Source: Chitinilyticum aquatile DSM 21506 (lineage in GTDB: Bacteria; Pseudomonadota; Gammaproteobacteria; Burkholderiales; Chitinibacteraceae). From it: 64,000 nucleotides of DNA. Where the stretch lies: the NCBI RefSeq assembly GCF_000430805.1, contig NZ_AUMS01000008.1:62001-126000 (forward strand), read 5' to 3'. Both the position numbers and the translations under genes were made by a program. Each line of letters begins with the position of its first letter. The stretch's first letter is position 1. The notes beneath the pieces are model-generated. The model had not been told where the DNA came from and made no database searches. It was given only the letters and a program-made list of their open reading frames with translations. This document shows positions 36,000-43,611 of this stretch, piece after piece.

Positions 36000-37570
36000 T
36001 GCTGCAGCAACTGCAGGACGAACTGGATCACGCACCGGAGCAGACACGGCTTGCCGCACTGGCGCTGGCCCGCCGCGCCGAGGAACAGAAAGAACACGTC
36101 ACCGCGCTGCAGGCGCGGCTGCTGGCGGCCAAGGCACTGGGCCGGCAGGATTACCAATCCTCACTGGCCGAACTGCAAAAGCTGCTACTGCCCCTGCGCC
36201 ATGCCGGCCTTTACCCGGATCTGATGGAGGCACTTGACGAGGCCGGCGGACATGCCATGGTGCTGGGCGACATCAATCTGGCCGTGCAGTACTGGTCGGA
36301 CTGCCTCGACCACGCGCTGGATCGCCGGCACGGCAGCTTTGCCGTGCGCGCGCTCAATGGCATCGGCAAGGTATTCTGGGTGCTGAACGACCACGTCACC
36401 GCGCACCACTACCATTGCACTGCGCTGGATTTTGCATTGCCGCTTGATGACACCATCAGCCTGAGCGCCGTGTATCTTTGCCTGTGCACCGATCTGATTG
36501 CGCTGCAGCGACATACAGTTGCAGGTATTGCACTGAAAATTGCTCATCCCTATGTCAGTCATTGCGGTAACCGCCACTGGCAGGCTGAATACCAGCTGCA
36601 CTGCGGCACGGTACTCGCCGCCGAAGGAGATCACCTTGCCGCAGCGCAGTCCCTGCACCAGGCCGAAAGGATGGCCGAAGAGCTGGGCTTCCGCTGGGTA
36701 CTCAGCCAGGCGGCCTTCCAGCTGCACCTGCTGGCCCTGACCAGTCACGAGGATGAGCTCGCACGCCAGCAGCTGGAGCGTGCGGTGGCACTGGCGGCAG
36801 CCATCGAGGCGCACACCCTGCTGGAACAGATCCATTTCCACGCCTACTGTCACTACAAGGCCGCCGGCCACCTGCAAAGCGCGCTGGCACACTATCGCGC
36901 CTATCTCGGCCACTATGAACACAATCACCAGACCACGGCCCCCCGGCTGGCGCGCCATACCGAACGCCGCCTGCGCCGCCTGCAGGGCCGCATCGAACTC
37001 GCGCAGCGCACACTGGAAAACGATCTGCTCAACAACACCCTACGCGTCCAGCACGAGCAGCTCGACACGCTCGGCCGGGCAGCGATCACCGACCCGCTGA
37101 CCGGCTTGTTCAATCGCCGCATGCTCGAACAGCAATTCGAACACTATGACCGGCAGCCGGTGCTGCCGATGACGCTGCTGCTGGCCGACATGGATCATTT
37201 CAAGGAAATCAACGACCACTACGGCCACCAGGCCGGTGATCGCGTGCTGCAGGCACTGGCGCAATTGCTGCGGCAGGCCTGCCGCGGCTCGGAACTGATT
37301 GCGCGCTACGGTGGCGAGGAATTCGTGATCCTGCTGCCGCTGATCGGCCTGGAGCAGGGTCGCCGCATTGCCGAGCGCCTGCGCAATCTGGTGGCAACGC
37401 ACGACTGGCAGGGCATCACGCCGGGGCTTAACCCCACCATCAGCATCGGCCTGGCGGCCACCCGCAACACCAGCCTCGCCATGCCTGCACTCGCACGCAT
37501 GGCCGATACGGCGCTCTATGCCGCCAAGGCGGCCGGGCGCAACTGCGTGCGCTGGCAGCAGGCGGGCTGA
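35996..37570 (+). CDS. Diguanylate cyclase with TPR-like sensor region
   Basis: A 524-aa protein predicted to make cyclic-di-GMP. Residues about 1-330 are a TPR-like helical array and a coiled coil (LQGRIELAQRTLENDLLNN). The GGDEF domain follows: DPLTGLFNRRMLEQQ, metal-site LLADMDHFKEIND, GHQAGDRVLQ and the active-site RYGGEEF. The inhibitory I-site RxxD reads RGSE, so feedback inhibition may be weak. No membrane segment. It overlaps the preceding helical gene by 4 bp. Confidence 0.9.
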   Translation: MMLQQLQDELDHAPEQTRLAALALARRAEEQKEHVTALQARLLAAKALGRQDYQSSLAELQKLLLPLRHAGLYPDLMEALDEAGGHAMVLGDINLAVQYWSDCLDHALDRRHGSFAVRALNGIGKVFWVLNDHVTAHHYHCTALDFALPLDDTISLSAVYLCLCTDLIALQRHTVAGIALKIAHPYVSHCGNRHWQAEYQLHCGTVLAAEGDHLAAAQSLHQAERMAEELGFRWVLSQAAFQLHLLALTSHEDELARQQLERAVALAAAIEAHTLLEQIHFHAYCHYKAAGHLQSALAHYRAYLGHYEHNHQTTAPRLARHTERRLRRLQGRIELAQRTLENDLLNNTLRVQHEQLDTLGRAAITDPLTGLFNRRMLEQQFEHYDRQPVLPMTLLLADMDHFKEINDHYGHQAGDRVLQALAQLLRQACRGSELIARYGGEEFVILLPLIGLEQGRRIAERLRNLVATHDWQGITPGLNPTISIGLAATRNTSLAMPALARMADTALYAAKAAGRNCVRWQQAG

Positions 37571-37697
37571 GCGGCGCTGCCGCGGCAAGCGGGGTTTTCG
37601 ATGCCTTGCTGGCCGCACGCGTTTTGTGCCGAATCAAGGGCACTTTGCGTTACAATTGGCGTTTTCCGCACCCACACTACGCTCAAGGAGAGTACCC

Positions 37698-38618
37698 ATG
37701 TCGTTGGCTGATCGCGACGGAGTCATCTGGTATGACGGCAAACTGGTGCCGTGGCGCGATGCCACCACGCACGTCCTCACGCACACCCTGCACTACGGCA
37801 TGGGCGTGTTCGAAGGCGTCCGTGCCTACGAGACTCCCAAAGGTACTGCCATTTTCCGCCTGCAGGATCACACCGAGCGCCTGCTGAATTCGGCCAAGAT
37901 CTTCCAGATGGAGATCCCCTTTTCCGCCTCCGAACTGAACGAAGCCCAGAAGACCGTGGTGCGTGAAAACCAGCTCAAGTCCTGCTACCTGCGCCCGCTG
38001 TCCTTCATCGGCAGCGAGAAGCTCGGCATTGCCGCTTCTAATAACAGCATCCACACCATCGTGGCCGCCTGGCCCTGGGGTGCATATCTCGGTGCCGACG
38101 GTCTGGAAAAGGGCATCCGCGTGAAGACATCGAGCTTCACCCGCCACCATGTGAATGTGTCGATGGTGCGTGCCAAGGCCAGCGGCTACTACATCAATTC
38201 CATCCTCGCGCATCAGGAAGCCGCCGCTGACGGCTACGACGAAGCACTGGTGCTCGATACCGACGGCTACGCCTCGGAAGGTGCCGGCGAAAACCTCTTC
38301 ATTGTGAAGAAGGGCAAGATCTACACGCCGGACGTCGCGTCCTGCCTCGATGGCATCACCCGCAACACGGTGCTGACGCTGGCGAAGGAAGAAGGTTTCG
38401 AGATCATCGAAAAACGCATCACGCGCGATGAAATCTATACCGCCGATGAAGCCTTCTTCACCGGCACCGCCGCCGAAGTCACCCCGATCCGCGAACTCGA
38501 CAACCGCGCGATCGGTGCCGGCTCGCGTGGCCCGGTTACCGCCCGCCTGCAGCAGCGCTATTTCGACTGCGTACAGGGCCGCGATCCGAAGCACGAAGAC
38601 TGGCTGACGCTGGTATAA
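37698..38618 (+). CDS. ilvE: Branched-chain amino acid aminotransferase
   Basis: A 306-aa class IV PLP aminotransferase for the last step of Val/Leu/Ile synthesis. Signatures are HYGMGVFEGVRAYET, the PLP lysine in VRAKASGYYINSILA, EGAGENLFIVKKG and DGITRNTVL. Length matches IlvE. AAGGAG lies before the ATG at 37698. A -10-like TACAAT at 37651-37656 may belong to its promoter. Its last codons and stop form the left end of dispersed repeat copy 9. Confidence 0.95.
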   Translation: MSLADRDGVIWYDGKLVPWRDATTHVLTHTLHYGMGVFEGVRAYETPKGTAIFRLQDHTERLLNSAKIFQMEIPFSASELNEAQKTVVRENQLKSCYLRPLSFIGSEKLGIAASNNSIHTIVAAWPWGAYLGADGLEKGIRVKTSSFTRHHVNVSMVRAKASGYYINSILAHQEAAADGYDEALVLDTDGYASEGAGENLFIVKKGKIYTPDVASCLDGITRNTVLTLAKEEGFEIIEKRITRDEIYTADEAFFTGTAAEVTPIRELDNRAIGAGSRGPVTARLQQRYFDCVQGRDPKHEDWLTLV

Positions 38619-38659
38619 GCTTGCAACCATTGCGGGATATGGCCTGCAGAGCCATACCC
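38612..38659. repeat. Dispersed palindromic repeat, copy 9 (ilvE-zinc ribbon)
   Basis: Starts GGTAT inside the last codons of ilvE (the stop TAA is within it). Arms GCTTGCAACCAT and ATGGCCTGCAGAGC pair imperfectly, and the right end ATACCC is intact. Confidence 0.6.
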
Positions 38660-38683
38660 GCCTTGTGAAGACTGGAATACATC

Positions 38684-38887
38684 ATGCAACTGAAAGAAAA
38701 CACCCAACGTGAAATCGAAGTGGGCGCTGCCGACCTGCCGCTGCACTGTCCGACGCCCGACCAGGTGAAGTGGAACTCGCACCCGCGCGTGTTTCTGGAT
38801 GTCACCAAGACGGGCCAGGCACTCTGCCCCTACTGCGGTACGCTGTACAAACTGCGTGCCGGCGAAGTGATCAAGGCTCATCACTGA
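38684..38887 (+). CDS. zf-CHCC zinc-finger domain protein
   Basis: A 67-aa protein of the NDUFS6-like zinc-finger family. Predicted zinc ligands are C22, H33, C48 and C51 (LHCP...SHPRVFLD...ALCPYCGTLY). This family is common near ilvE and waaF in betaproteobacteria. Its bacterial role is not clear; in eukaryotes relatives are a complex I subunit. Terminator-like hairpin follows. Confidence 0.88.
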   Translation: MQLKENTQREIEVGAADLPLHCPTPDQVKWNSHPRVFLDVTKTGQALCPYCGTLYKLRAGEVIKAHH

Positions 38888-38904
38888 TTTTCTTCTTGTT
38901 CGCC

Positions 38905-38934
38905 AAAGCGGCGCCGGCTGACCGGCGCCGCTTT
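38905..38934. terminator. Strong hairpin after the zinc-finger gene
   Basis: AAAGCGGCGCCGG and CCGGCGCCGCTTT are perfect 13-bp complements with a CTGA loop, followed by a T-rich stretch (GGTCTTTG). It probably terminates transcription before waaF. Confidence 0.75.
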
Positions 38935-38951
38935 GGTCTTTGTACTGGCCG

Positions 38952-39980
38952 ATGAAAAAAATACTGATCGTTGCCCCCGCCTGGATCGGCGACGCCATCA
39001 TGGCGCAGCCGCTGTATGCGCGCCTGCACCAGCGTTACCCCGGCCTGATTCTTGACGTCCTGGCTCCGGCCTGGACGCGTCCGCTGCACGAACGCATGCC
39101 CGAAGTGCATGCCGCGCTCGACAACCCCTTCGGCCATGGCGAGCTGGGCCTGCGCCAGCGCTGGCGCCTCGGGCGCACGCTGAAAGCCGCCGGCTACGAG
39201 CAGGTGATCGTGCTGCCCAATTCGCTGAAATCGGCGCTGGTGCCGTGGTTCGCCCGCATTCCGAAGCGCACCGGCTGGGTCGGCGAAGCGCGCTACGGCT
39301 TGCTGAATGATGCCCGCAAGCTGGACCCGTACGCGCTGCCGCTGATGGTCGAACGCTTCCTCGCGCTGGCCGACGAGCCGGATGCCGAGCGCCGCCGCCC
39401 GCTGCATCCGCGCCTCGTTGTCCAGCACGCACACCGTGATGCGGTGCGCGCACGCCTGCGCCTGCCCACCGACCTGCCCGTCGTGGCGCTGTGTCCCGGC
39501 GCCGAATACGGCCCGGCCAAGCGCTGGCCGGCCCGCCACGCGGCGACGCTGAGCCTCGCCCTGCTGGAGCGCGGCTATCAGGTCTGGCTGTTCGGCTCGG
39601 ACAAGGATGCGCCCATTGCCGGTGAAATTGCCGACATGGCCCCCGGCGTCGTCAACCTTGCCGGCAAGACCTCGCTCTCGGAGGCCATCGACCTGATGAG
39701 CCTCGCCAAAGGCGCGGTCTGCAATGATTCCGGCCTGATGCACGTCGCCGCCGCCCTGCATATTCCGCTGGTGGCAATTTATGGTTCCAGCTCGCCGGAA
39801 TTCACGCCGCCGCTGTCGGACCGCGCCGCGATTGTCACGCTCGATCTGGAATGCGCGCCGTGCTTCGAGCGGACCTGCCCGCTGGGCCACATGAAATGCC
39901 TGAACGATCTGGCACCGCAGCGCGTGCTGGATACCCTGCTCCCCATGCTCCCCTCACCCATTGCCAAACAGGCTGTCTGA
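38952..39980 (+). CDS. waaF: ADP-heptose:LPS heptosyltransferase II
   Basis: A 342-aa GT9 glycosyltransferase that adds the second heptose to the LPS inner core, using ADP-heptose at the cytoplasmic face. The start MKKILIVAPAWIGDAIMAQPL is typical, as are LCPGAEYGPAKRWP and NDSGLMHVAAAL with IYGSSSPEFTPP. The ATG at 38952 lies just after the hairpin with a poor ribosome site; a TTG four codons earlier is an alternative. aroA follows 12 bp later. Confidence 0.93.
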   Translation: MKKILIVAPAWIGDAIMAQPLYARLHQRYPGLILDVLAPAWTRPLHERMPEVHAALDNPFGHGELGLRQRWRLGRTLKAAGYEQVIVLPNSLKSALVPWFARIPKRTGWVGEARYGLLNDARKLDPYALPLMVERFLALADEPDAERRRPLHPRLVVQHAHRDAVRARLRLPTDLPVVALCPGAEYGPAKRWPARHAATLSLALLERGYQVWLFGSDKDAPIAGEIADMAPGVVNLAGKTSLSEAIDLMSLAKGAVCNDSGLMHVAAALHIPLVAIYGSSSPEFTPPLSDRAAIVTLDLECAPCFERTCPLGHMKCLNDLAPQRVLDTLLPMLPSPIAKQAV

Positions 39981-39992
39981 AGGATACCCCTC

Positions 39993-41297
39993 ATGACCTC
40001 CCCGCACCTCGAACATCTCGACCTCGCCCCGATCGCCCGCGTCAATGGCGCGGTCGTGCTGCCCGGCTCGAAAAGCATTTCCAACCGCACGCTGCTGCTG
40101 GCCGCACTGTGCGACGGCACGACGCTGGTGCAGGGACTGCTGGCCTCCGACGACACCCAGCGCATGCTCGAAGCACTGGATGCACTCGGCGTGAAGGTCG
40201 AGCAGCAAGGTGCTTCGCGCGACTTTCTGGTGCATGGCTGCGCCGGGAATTTTCCGAACAAAGCGGCCGACCTGTTCCTTGGCAACGCCGGCACGGCCTT
40301 CCGCCCGCTGACCGCGGCGCTGGCACTCTCGGGTGGCGAATACCACCTGCACGGCGTGGCGCGCATGCACGAGCGTCCGATCGGCGATCTGGTCGACGGC
40401 CTGGTGCAGGCCGGCGCAAAGATTGACTATCTGGCCAATCCGGGTTTCCCGCCGCTGCAGATCCACCCGGCGGAACTGTCCAGCGACCGCATCGCGGTGA
40501 AGGGCAATGTGTCCAGCCAGTTCCTCACCGGCTTGCTGATGGCGCTGCCGCTCACTGGCCGCGACATGACCATCGAAGTGGTCGGCGAGCTGATTTCCAA
40601 GCCCTACATCGAGATCACGCTGAACCTGCTGGCGAAATTCGGCATTGAAGTTGTCCGCCGCGAGTGGAAAGAATTCTTCATCAAGGGCGGCCAGACTTAC
40701 CGCAGCCCGGGCCAGATCTTTGTCGAGGGCGATGCCTCGTCGGCGTCCTACTTCCTGGCCGCCGGCGCGATCGGTGGCGGCACCGTGCGCGTCGAAGGCG
40801 TCGGCCGTGATGCCATCCAGGGTGACAAACGCTTTGCCGACACGCTGGCGCAAATGGGCGCACAGATCACCTGGGGCGACAATTTCATCGAAGCAGCGCC
40901 CCCCGCGGACGGGCAACTCAAGGCCATCGACGTGGATCTGAACCACATCCCCGATGCGGCTATGACCATTGCCGTGGCCGCGCTGTTCGCCAGGGGCACG
41001 ACGACCATCCGCAATATCGAAAGCTGGCGCGTGAAGGAAACCGACCGTCTCTCTGCCATGGCCACCGAGCTGCGCAAGGTCGGCGCCACAGTCGAAGAAG
41101 GCCAGGACTATATCGTCGTCACCCCGCCGGCACAGCTGATTGCCAATGCCGCCATCGAAACCTACGACGACCACCGCATGGCGATGTGTTTCTCGCTCGT
41201 CGCCTTGGGCGGCGTGACGGTGCGGATTCTCGATCCGAAGTGCACCGCCAAAACCTTCCCCACCTATTTCGAGGAACTGGCGCGCATCGCCGGCTGA
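39993..41297 (+). CDS. aroA: 3-phosphoshikimate 1-carboxyvinyltransferase (EPSP synthase)
   Basis: A 434-aa shikimate-pathway enzyme making EPSP from shikimate 3-phosphate and PEP. Class I motifs are seen: [34 protein letters not shown] with the PEP-site residues, [15 protein letters not shown] and [15 protein letters not shown]. The glycine in NAGTA and the T-A-F-R-P run are those of typical glyphosate-sensitive enzymes. It is co-directional with waaF, and ends at a strong terminator. Confidence 0.97.
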   Translation: MTSPHLEHLDLAPIARVNGAVVLPGSKSISNRTLLLAALCDGTTLVQGLLASDDTQRMLEALDALGVKVEQQGASRDFLVHGCAGNFPNKAADLFLGNAGTAFRPLTAALALSGGEYHLHGVARMHERPIGDLVDGLVQAGAKIDYLANPGFPPLQIHPAELSSDRIAVKGNVSSQFLTGLLMALPLTGRDMTIEVVGELISKPYIEITLNLLAKFGIEVVRREWKEFFIKGGQTYRSPGQIFVEGDASSASYFLAAGAIGGGTVRVEGVGRDAIQGDKRFADTLAQMGAQITWGDNFIEAAPPADGQLKAIDVDLNHIPDAAMTIAVAALFARGTTTIRNIESWRVKETDRLSAMATELRKVGATVEEGQDYIVVTPPAQLIANAAIETYDDHRMAMCFSLVALGGVTVRILDPKCTAKTFPTYFEELARIAG

Positions 41298-41314
41298 GCG
41301 CAGCGTGGACAAAC

Positions 41315-41346
41315 AAAAAGGCCAGTCATTGCGACAGGCCTTTTTT
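41315..41346. terminator. Bidirectional terminator after aroA
   Basis: AAAAAGGCC-GTC pairs with GAC-GGCCTTTTTT. It serves aroA and, in the other direction, the small minus-strand ORF at 41378-41542. Confidence 0.88.
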
Positions 41347-41377
41347 ATCGGGCAAGCGGATGCTTGCCTGCCCTCTT

Positions 41378-41542
41378 TCAGGGCTTGCCGGGAGGGACGG
41401 CCTTGCTGCGGGACCAGGCCGGTTCCGGCAGCAGCGTGTTGCGGATCAGATGGCAGAAGCGGCATGGATAACCAAGCAGGGACAGGGGAAACCCCATGCC
41501 ACGGCGGGCCATCACATTGCTGTTTTTCTGACTGCTGTTCAT
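41378..41542 (-). CDS. Small hypothetical protein (54 aa) with its own signals
   Basis: A 54-aa basic protein with a C-x-x-C pair in LGYPCRFCHLIRN and a proline-rich end. I recognise no family. Support is local: an AAGGAG five bases before the ATG, a plausible promoter upstream (41623-41651) and a terminator downstream. No membrane helix is evident, although residues 15-30 are moderately hydrophobic. The C-x-x-C could bind a metal or be redox active. It lies in the gap between convergent aroA and the divergent membrane-protein gene. Confidence 0.55.
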   Translation of the reverse strand: MNSSQKNSNVMARRGMGFPLSLLGYPCRFCHLIRNTLLPEPAWSRSKAVPPGKP

Positions 41543-41622
41543 ACAGGCTCCTTGCGTGATTGAACTACCACACGGGCGACCGCAATAGCGGCCGCGCATA
41601 AGGTCTTTGCACTACGGCGCAG

Positions 41623-41651
41623 ATAGTACGCCGGTTTCTTGCATTTGTTTA
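41623..41651 (-). promoter_or_regulatory. Possible promoter of the 54-aa ORF
   Basis: On the minus strand TAAACA (41646-41651) is 17 bp from TACTAT (41623-41628). The transcript would have a leader of about 75 nt before the 54-aa ORF. Confidence 0.4.
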
Positions 41652-41777
41652 CTCCCCGTTACATTTCTTTTTGCGCCACGAATGCGACAGCAGAAACAGC
41701 GTGTTCTGTCAGCGGTTTACCGCGTTTGCACAATCGGCGTACAGTCACGGCTTACAATCATTTCTGCCCGTTGACTG

Positions 41778-42344
41778 ATGACCATGCCAGACAATCCCTA
41801 CCAAACGCCTGCGGCCAATCTGGCCATGCCTGATGATCCCTATCAAGCACCTGCGGTCGATCTGACCGCGCCACCTGAGCCCCGGCAGCCCGGTGCACTC
41901 TGGAAAGCAGTGTTGTTCGGAGTGCTGATCGATACCGGCGGAACACTGGCATTCGTCACCCTGCTGGCGCTCGGCCTCGGCATTGCTCTCAGCGTCGCCG
42001 GCTTGCCTCCGGCGCAACTCGAAGGTGAAATCCAGCGTTTGCAACAGCCATTCTCTGGTTTCTGGCTGACCAGCATCGCGGTCGGACTCGGTTTCTCTCT
42101 GCTTGGTGGCTATGTGTGCGCCCGCATCGCACATCGCCCGAGCTTGCGACCGGTGTATGTGCTGGCAGCCTGCTCATTCGTATTCGGGGCACTGCTTGGC
42201 GGCCTGACGAATGGCTGGATTCTTTTTCTGCTCCTGTCTGCCAGCGGTATTGCCAGCAATCTGCTCGGCGGCTGGCTCTACCAGCGCCACCACTGGCCGG
42301 CCAGACAATACCAGCCACCCCATACCTCCAAAGCCCTTGATTAG
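41778..42344 (+). CDS. Membrane protein with N-terminal PYQ-P repeats
   Basis: A 188-aa protein. The N-terminal tail has two copies of a MPDxPYQxPAxxL unit (about residues 3-14 and 15-27), a cytoplasmic motif often seen ahead of small multi-helix membrane proteins. Four hydrophobic helices follow (about 42-72, 95-115, 123-143 and 148-165). Function unknown. ATG at 41778 or 41784. The last codons and stop lie in dispersed repeat copy 10, so the C-terminus is partly repeat-encoded. Confidence 0.7.
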   Translation: MTMPDNPYQTPAANLAMPDDPYQAPAVDLTAPPEPRQPGALWKAVLFGVLIDTGGTLAFVTLLALGLGIALSVAGLPPAQLEGEIQRLQQPFSGFWLTSIAVGLGFSLLGGYVCARIAHRPSLRPVYVLAACSFVFGALLGGLTNGWILFLLLSASGIASNLLGGWLYQRHHWPARQYQPPHTSKALD

Positions 42345-42366
42345 AAATGGCTGCAAACCAATACCC
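42320..42366. repeat. Dispersed palindromic repeat, copy 10 (41778 gene-esterase)
   Basis: CAAAGCCCTTGATTAGAAATGGCTGCAAACCAATACCC region with an intact right end. It contains the stop codon of the upstream gene (TAG at 42342) and its last base is immediately followed by the ATG of the esterase. Confidence 0.65.
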
Positions 42367-43458
42367 ATGAAAAAACCTCAGATCATGCAATCATCCCCCC
42401 TTTCGCTGCTGGCCAGCCTGCTGCTCAGCCCTGTTCTGCTGGCGGCGGTTAGCGATGTGCCTGCCGAAGCGATCAGCGTCAGCGGCAGGACGGCTTCTAC
42501 TGATGGCCGCTGGCAGGCGACGTGGCCGGCAGTGAGCTGGGGCCTGCGTTTTTCCGGCACGGCCATTGGCGTGAAGCTCAACGACCCGAAGAATTATTAC
42601 GTGCTGGAAATCGACGGCAAGCCGGCCAGGCAGATCGCGCCGGAGGCCGGCGAGCGCACCGTATGGCTGCGCGAGCTGAAGGACGGCGAACATCTGGCGC
42701 AACTGGTCAAGCGCACCGAATCCCCCAGGGACGTCGGCGCCTTCGGCGGTTTCGTGCTCGACGGCGGCAAGGTGCTGGCCACGCCGGCCAAACCCGTACG
42801 GCGCATCGAGTTCATCGGTGATTCGTATATGGCGGCGCTCGGCAATCTGTCCTCGAAGCGCGAATGCACGGAAGAGCAGGTCTGGCTCAATACCGACGCA
42901 ACGCAGGGCTTTGCGGTGCAGACCGCGCGGGCGCTGAATGCCGAATGGCAGGTGAATGCCATGTCGGGGATGGGCGTGCTGCGCAACTGGAATGGCAACA
43001 ATCCCGAGCACGACTACCGCAGCTTCTACCCGCTGACGCTGCAGACCGACCCGGCCAGTGCCTGGGGTTTCGACTGGAAACCGCAGGTCGTGGTGATCAG
43101 CCTGGGTACCAATGATTTCTCGACACCGGTTAGGGCCGGCGAGACCCGCACGCAGGAACAGCTCGCGAGCGACTGGCTGGTCGCCTACAAGGGTTTTCTG
43201 GCCAGCCTGCGCGCCCGCTACGGCAAACCCGCCATTATCGTCACCGGCGCCTACCTGTGGCCCGACGACCGCCTGCGCCCGCTCCTGCAGAAGCTGGTGG
43301 CCGACGAGCAGAAGGCCGGCAACAGGATCAGCTTTCTCGACTGGGGCAATCTGGAGCTGACCGGCTGCAGCTGGCACCCCAATCTGGCGGATCACCGCAA
43401 GATGGCTGAGTTGCTGAAGGCGAAAATCTCCGAACAGGGCAAGGTCTGGCCGCAGTAA
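42367..43458 (+). CDS. Exported SGNH esterase, CE2-like
   Basis: A 363-aa protein with a signal peptide (LSLLASLLLSPVLLAA). It has an N-terminal beta-sandwich of about 110 residues and a C-terminal SGNH hydrolase domain. The nucleophile is in EFIGDSYMAALGN, the oxyanion residues are in LGTNDFS, and the catalytic acid/His lie in CSWHPNLADHRK. This two-domain layout is that of carbohydrate esterase family 2, deacetylating xylan or other polysaccharides; substrate not known. The ATG abuts repeat copy 10. A second ATG at 42385 is possible. Confidence 0.85.
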   Translation: MKKPQIMQSSPLSLLASLLLSPVLLAAVSDVPAEAISVSGRTASTDGRWQATWPAVSWGLRFSGTAIGVKLNDPKNYYVLEIDGKPARQIAPEAGERTVWLRELKDGEHLAQLVKRTESPRDVGAFGGFVLDGGKVLATPAKPVRRIEFIGDSYMAALGNLSSKRECTEEQVWLNTDATQGFAVQTARALNAEWQVNAMSGMGVLRNWNGNNPEHDYRSFYPLTLQTDPASAWGFDWKPQVVVISLGTNDFSTPVRAGETRTQEQLASDWLVAYKGFLASLRARYGKPAIIVTGAYLWPDDRLRPLLQKLVADEQKAGNRISFLDWGNLELTGCSWHPNLADHRKMAELLKAKISEQGKVWPQ

Positions 43459-43611
43459 CCGCCGTCGGCAGACTGCGCGCAGCGCACTGTCATCATTACC
43501 GGACGCGGGGATAATTACCCAAACGCCTTTCTTTCCTTTCGCCGTATGGCATATTCTGAAGCCAGTTCTGCGGGACGCGTGTCGCCCCGGTTCATATCCA
43601 AGGAGGTTTCC

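Noticed and set aside
41298-41377. Hairpin GGCAAGC-GGAT-GCTTGCC at 41351-41368 as a separate ncRNA
   Set aside because: It sits between the aroA terminator and the 54-aa ORF stop and is easily explained as 3' flanking structure.
43508-43520. GGGATAATTACCC before the DUF3300 gene as another repeat copy
   Set aside because: Only a short imperfect palindrome; neither arms nor length match the family.
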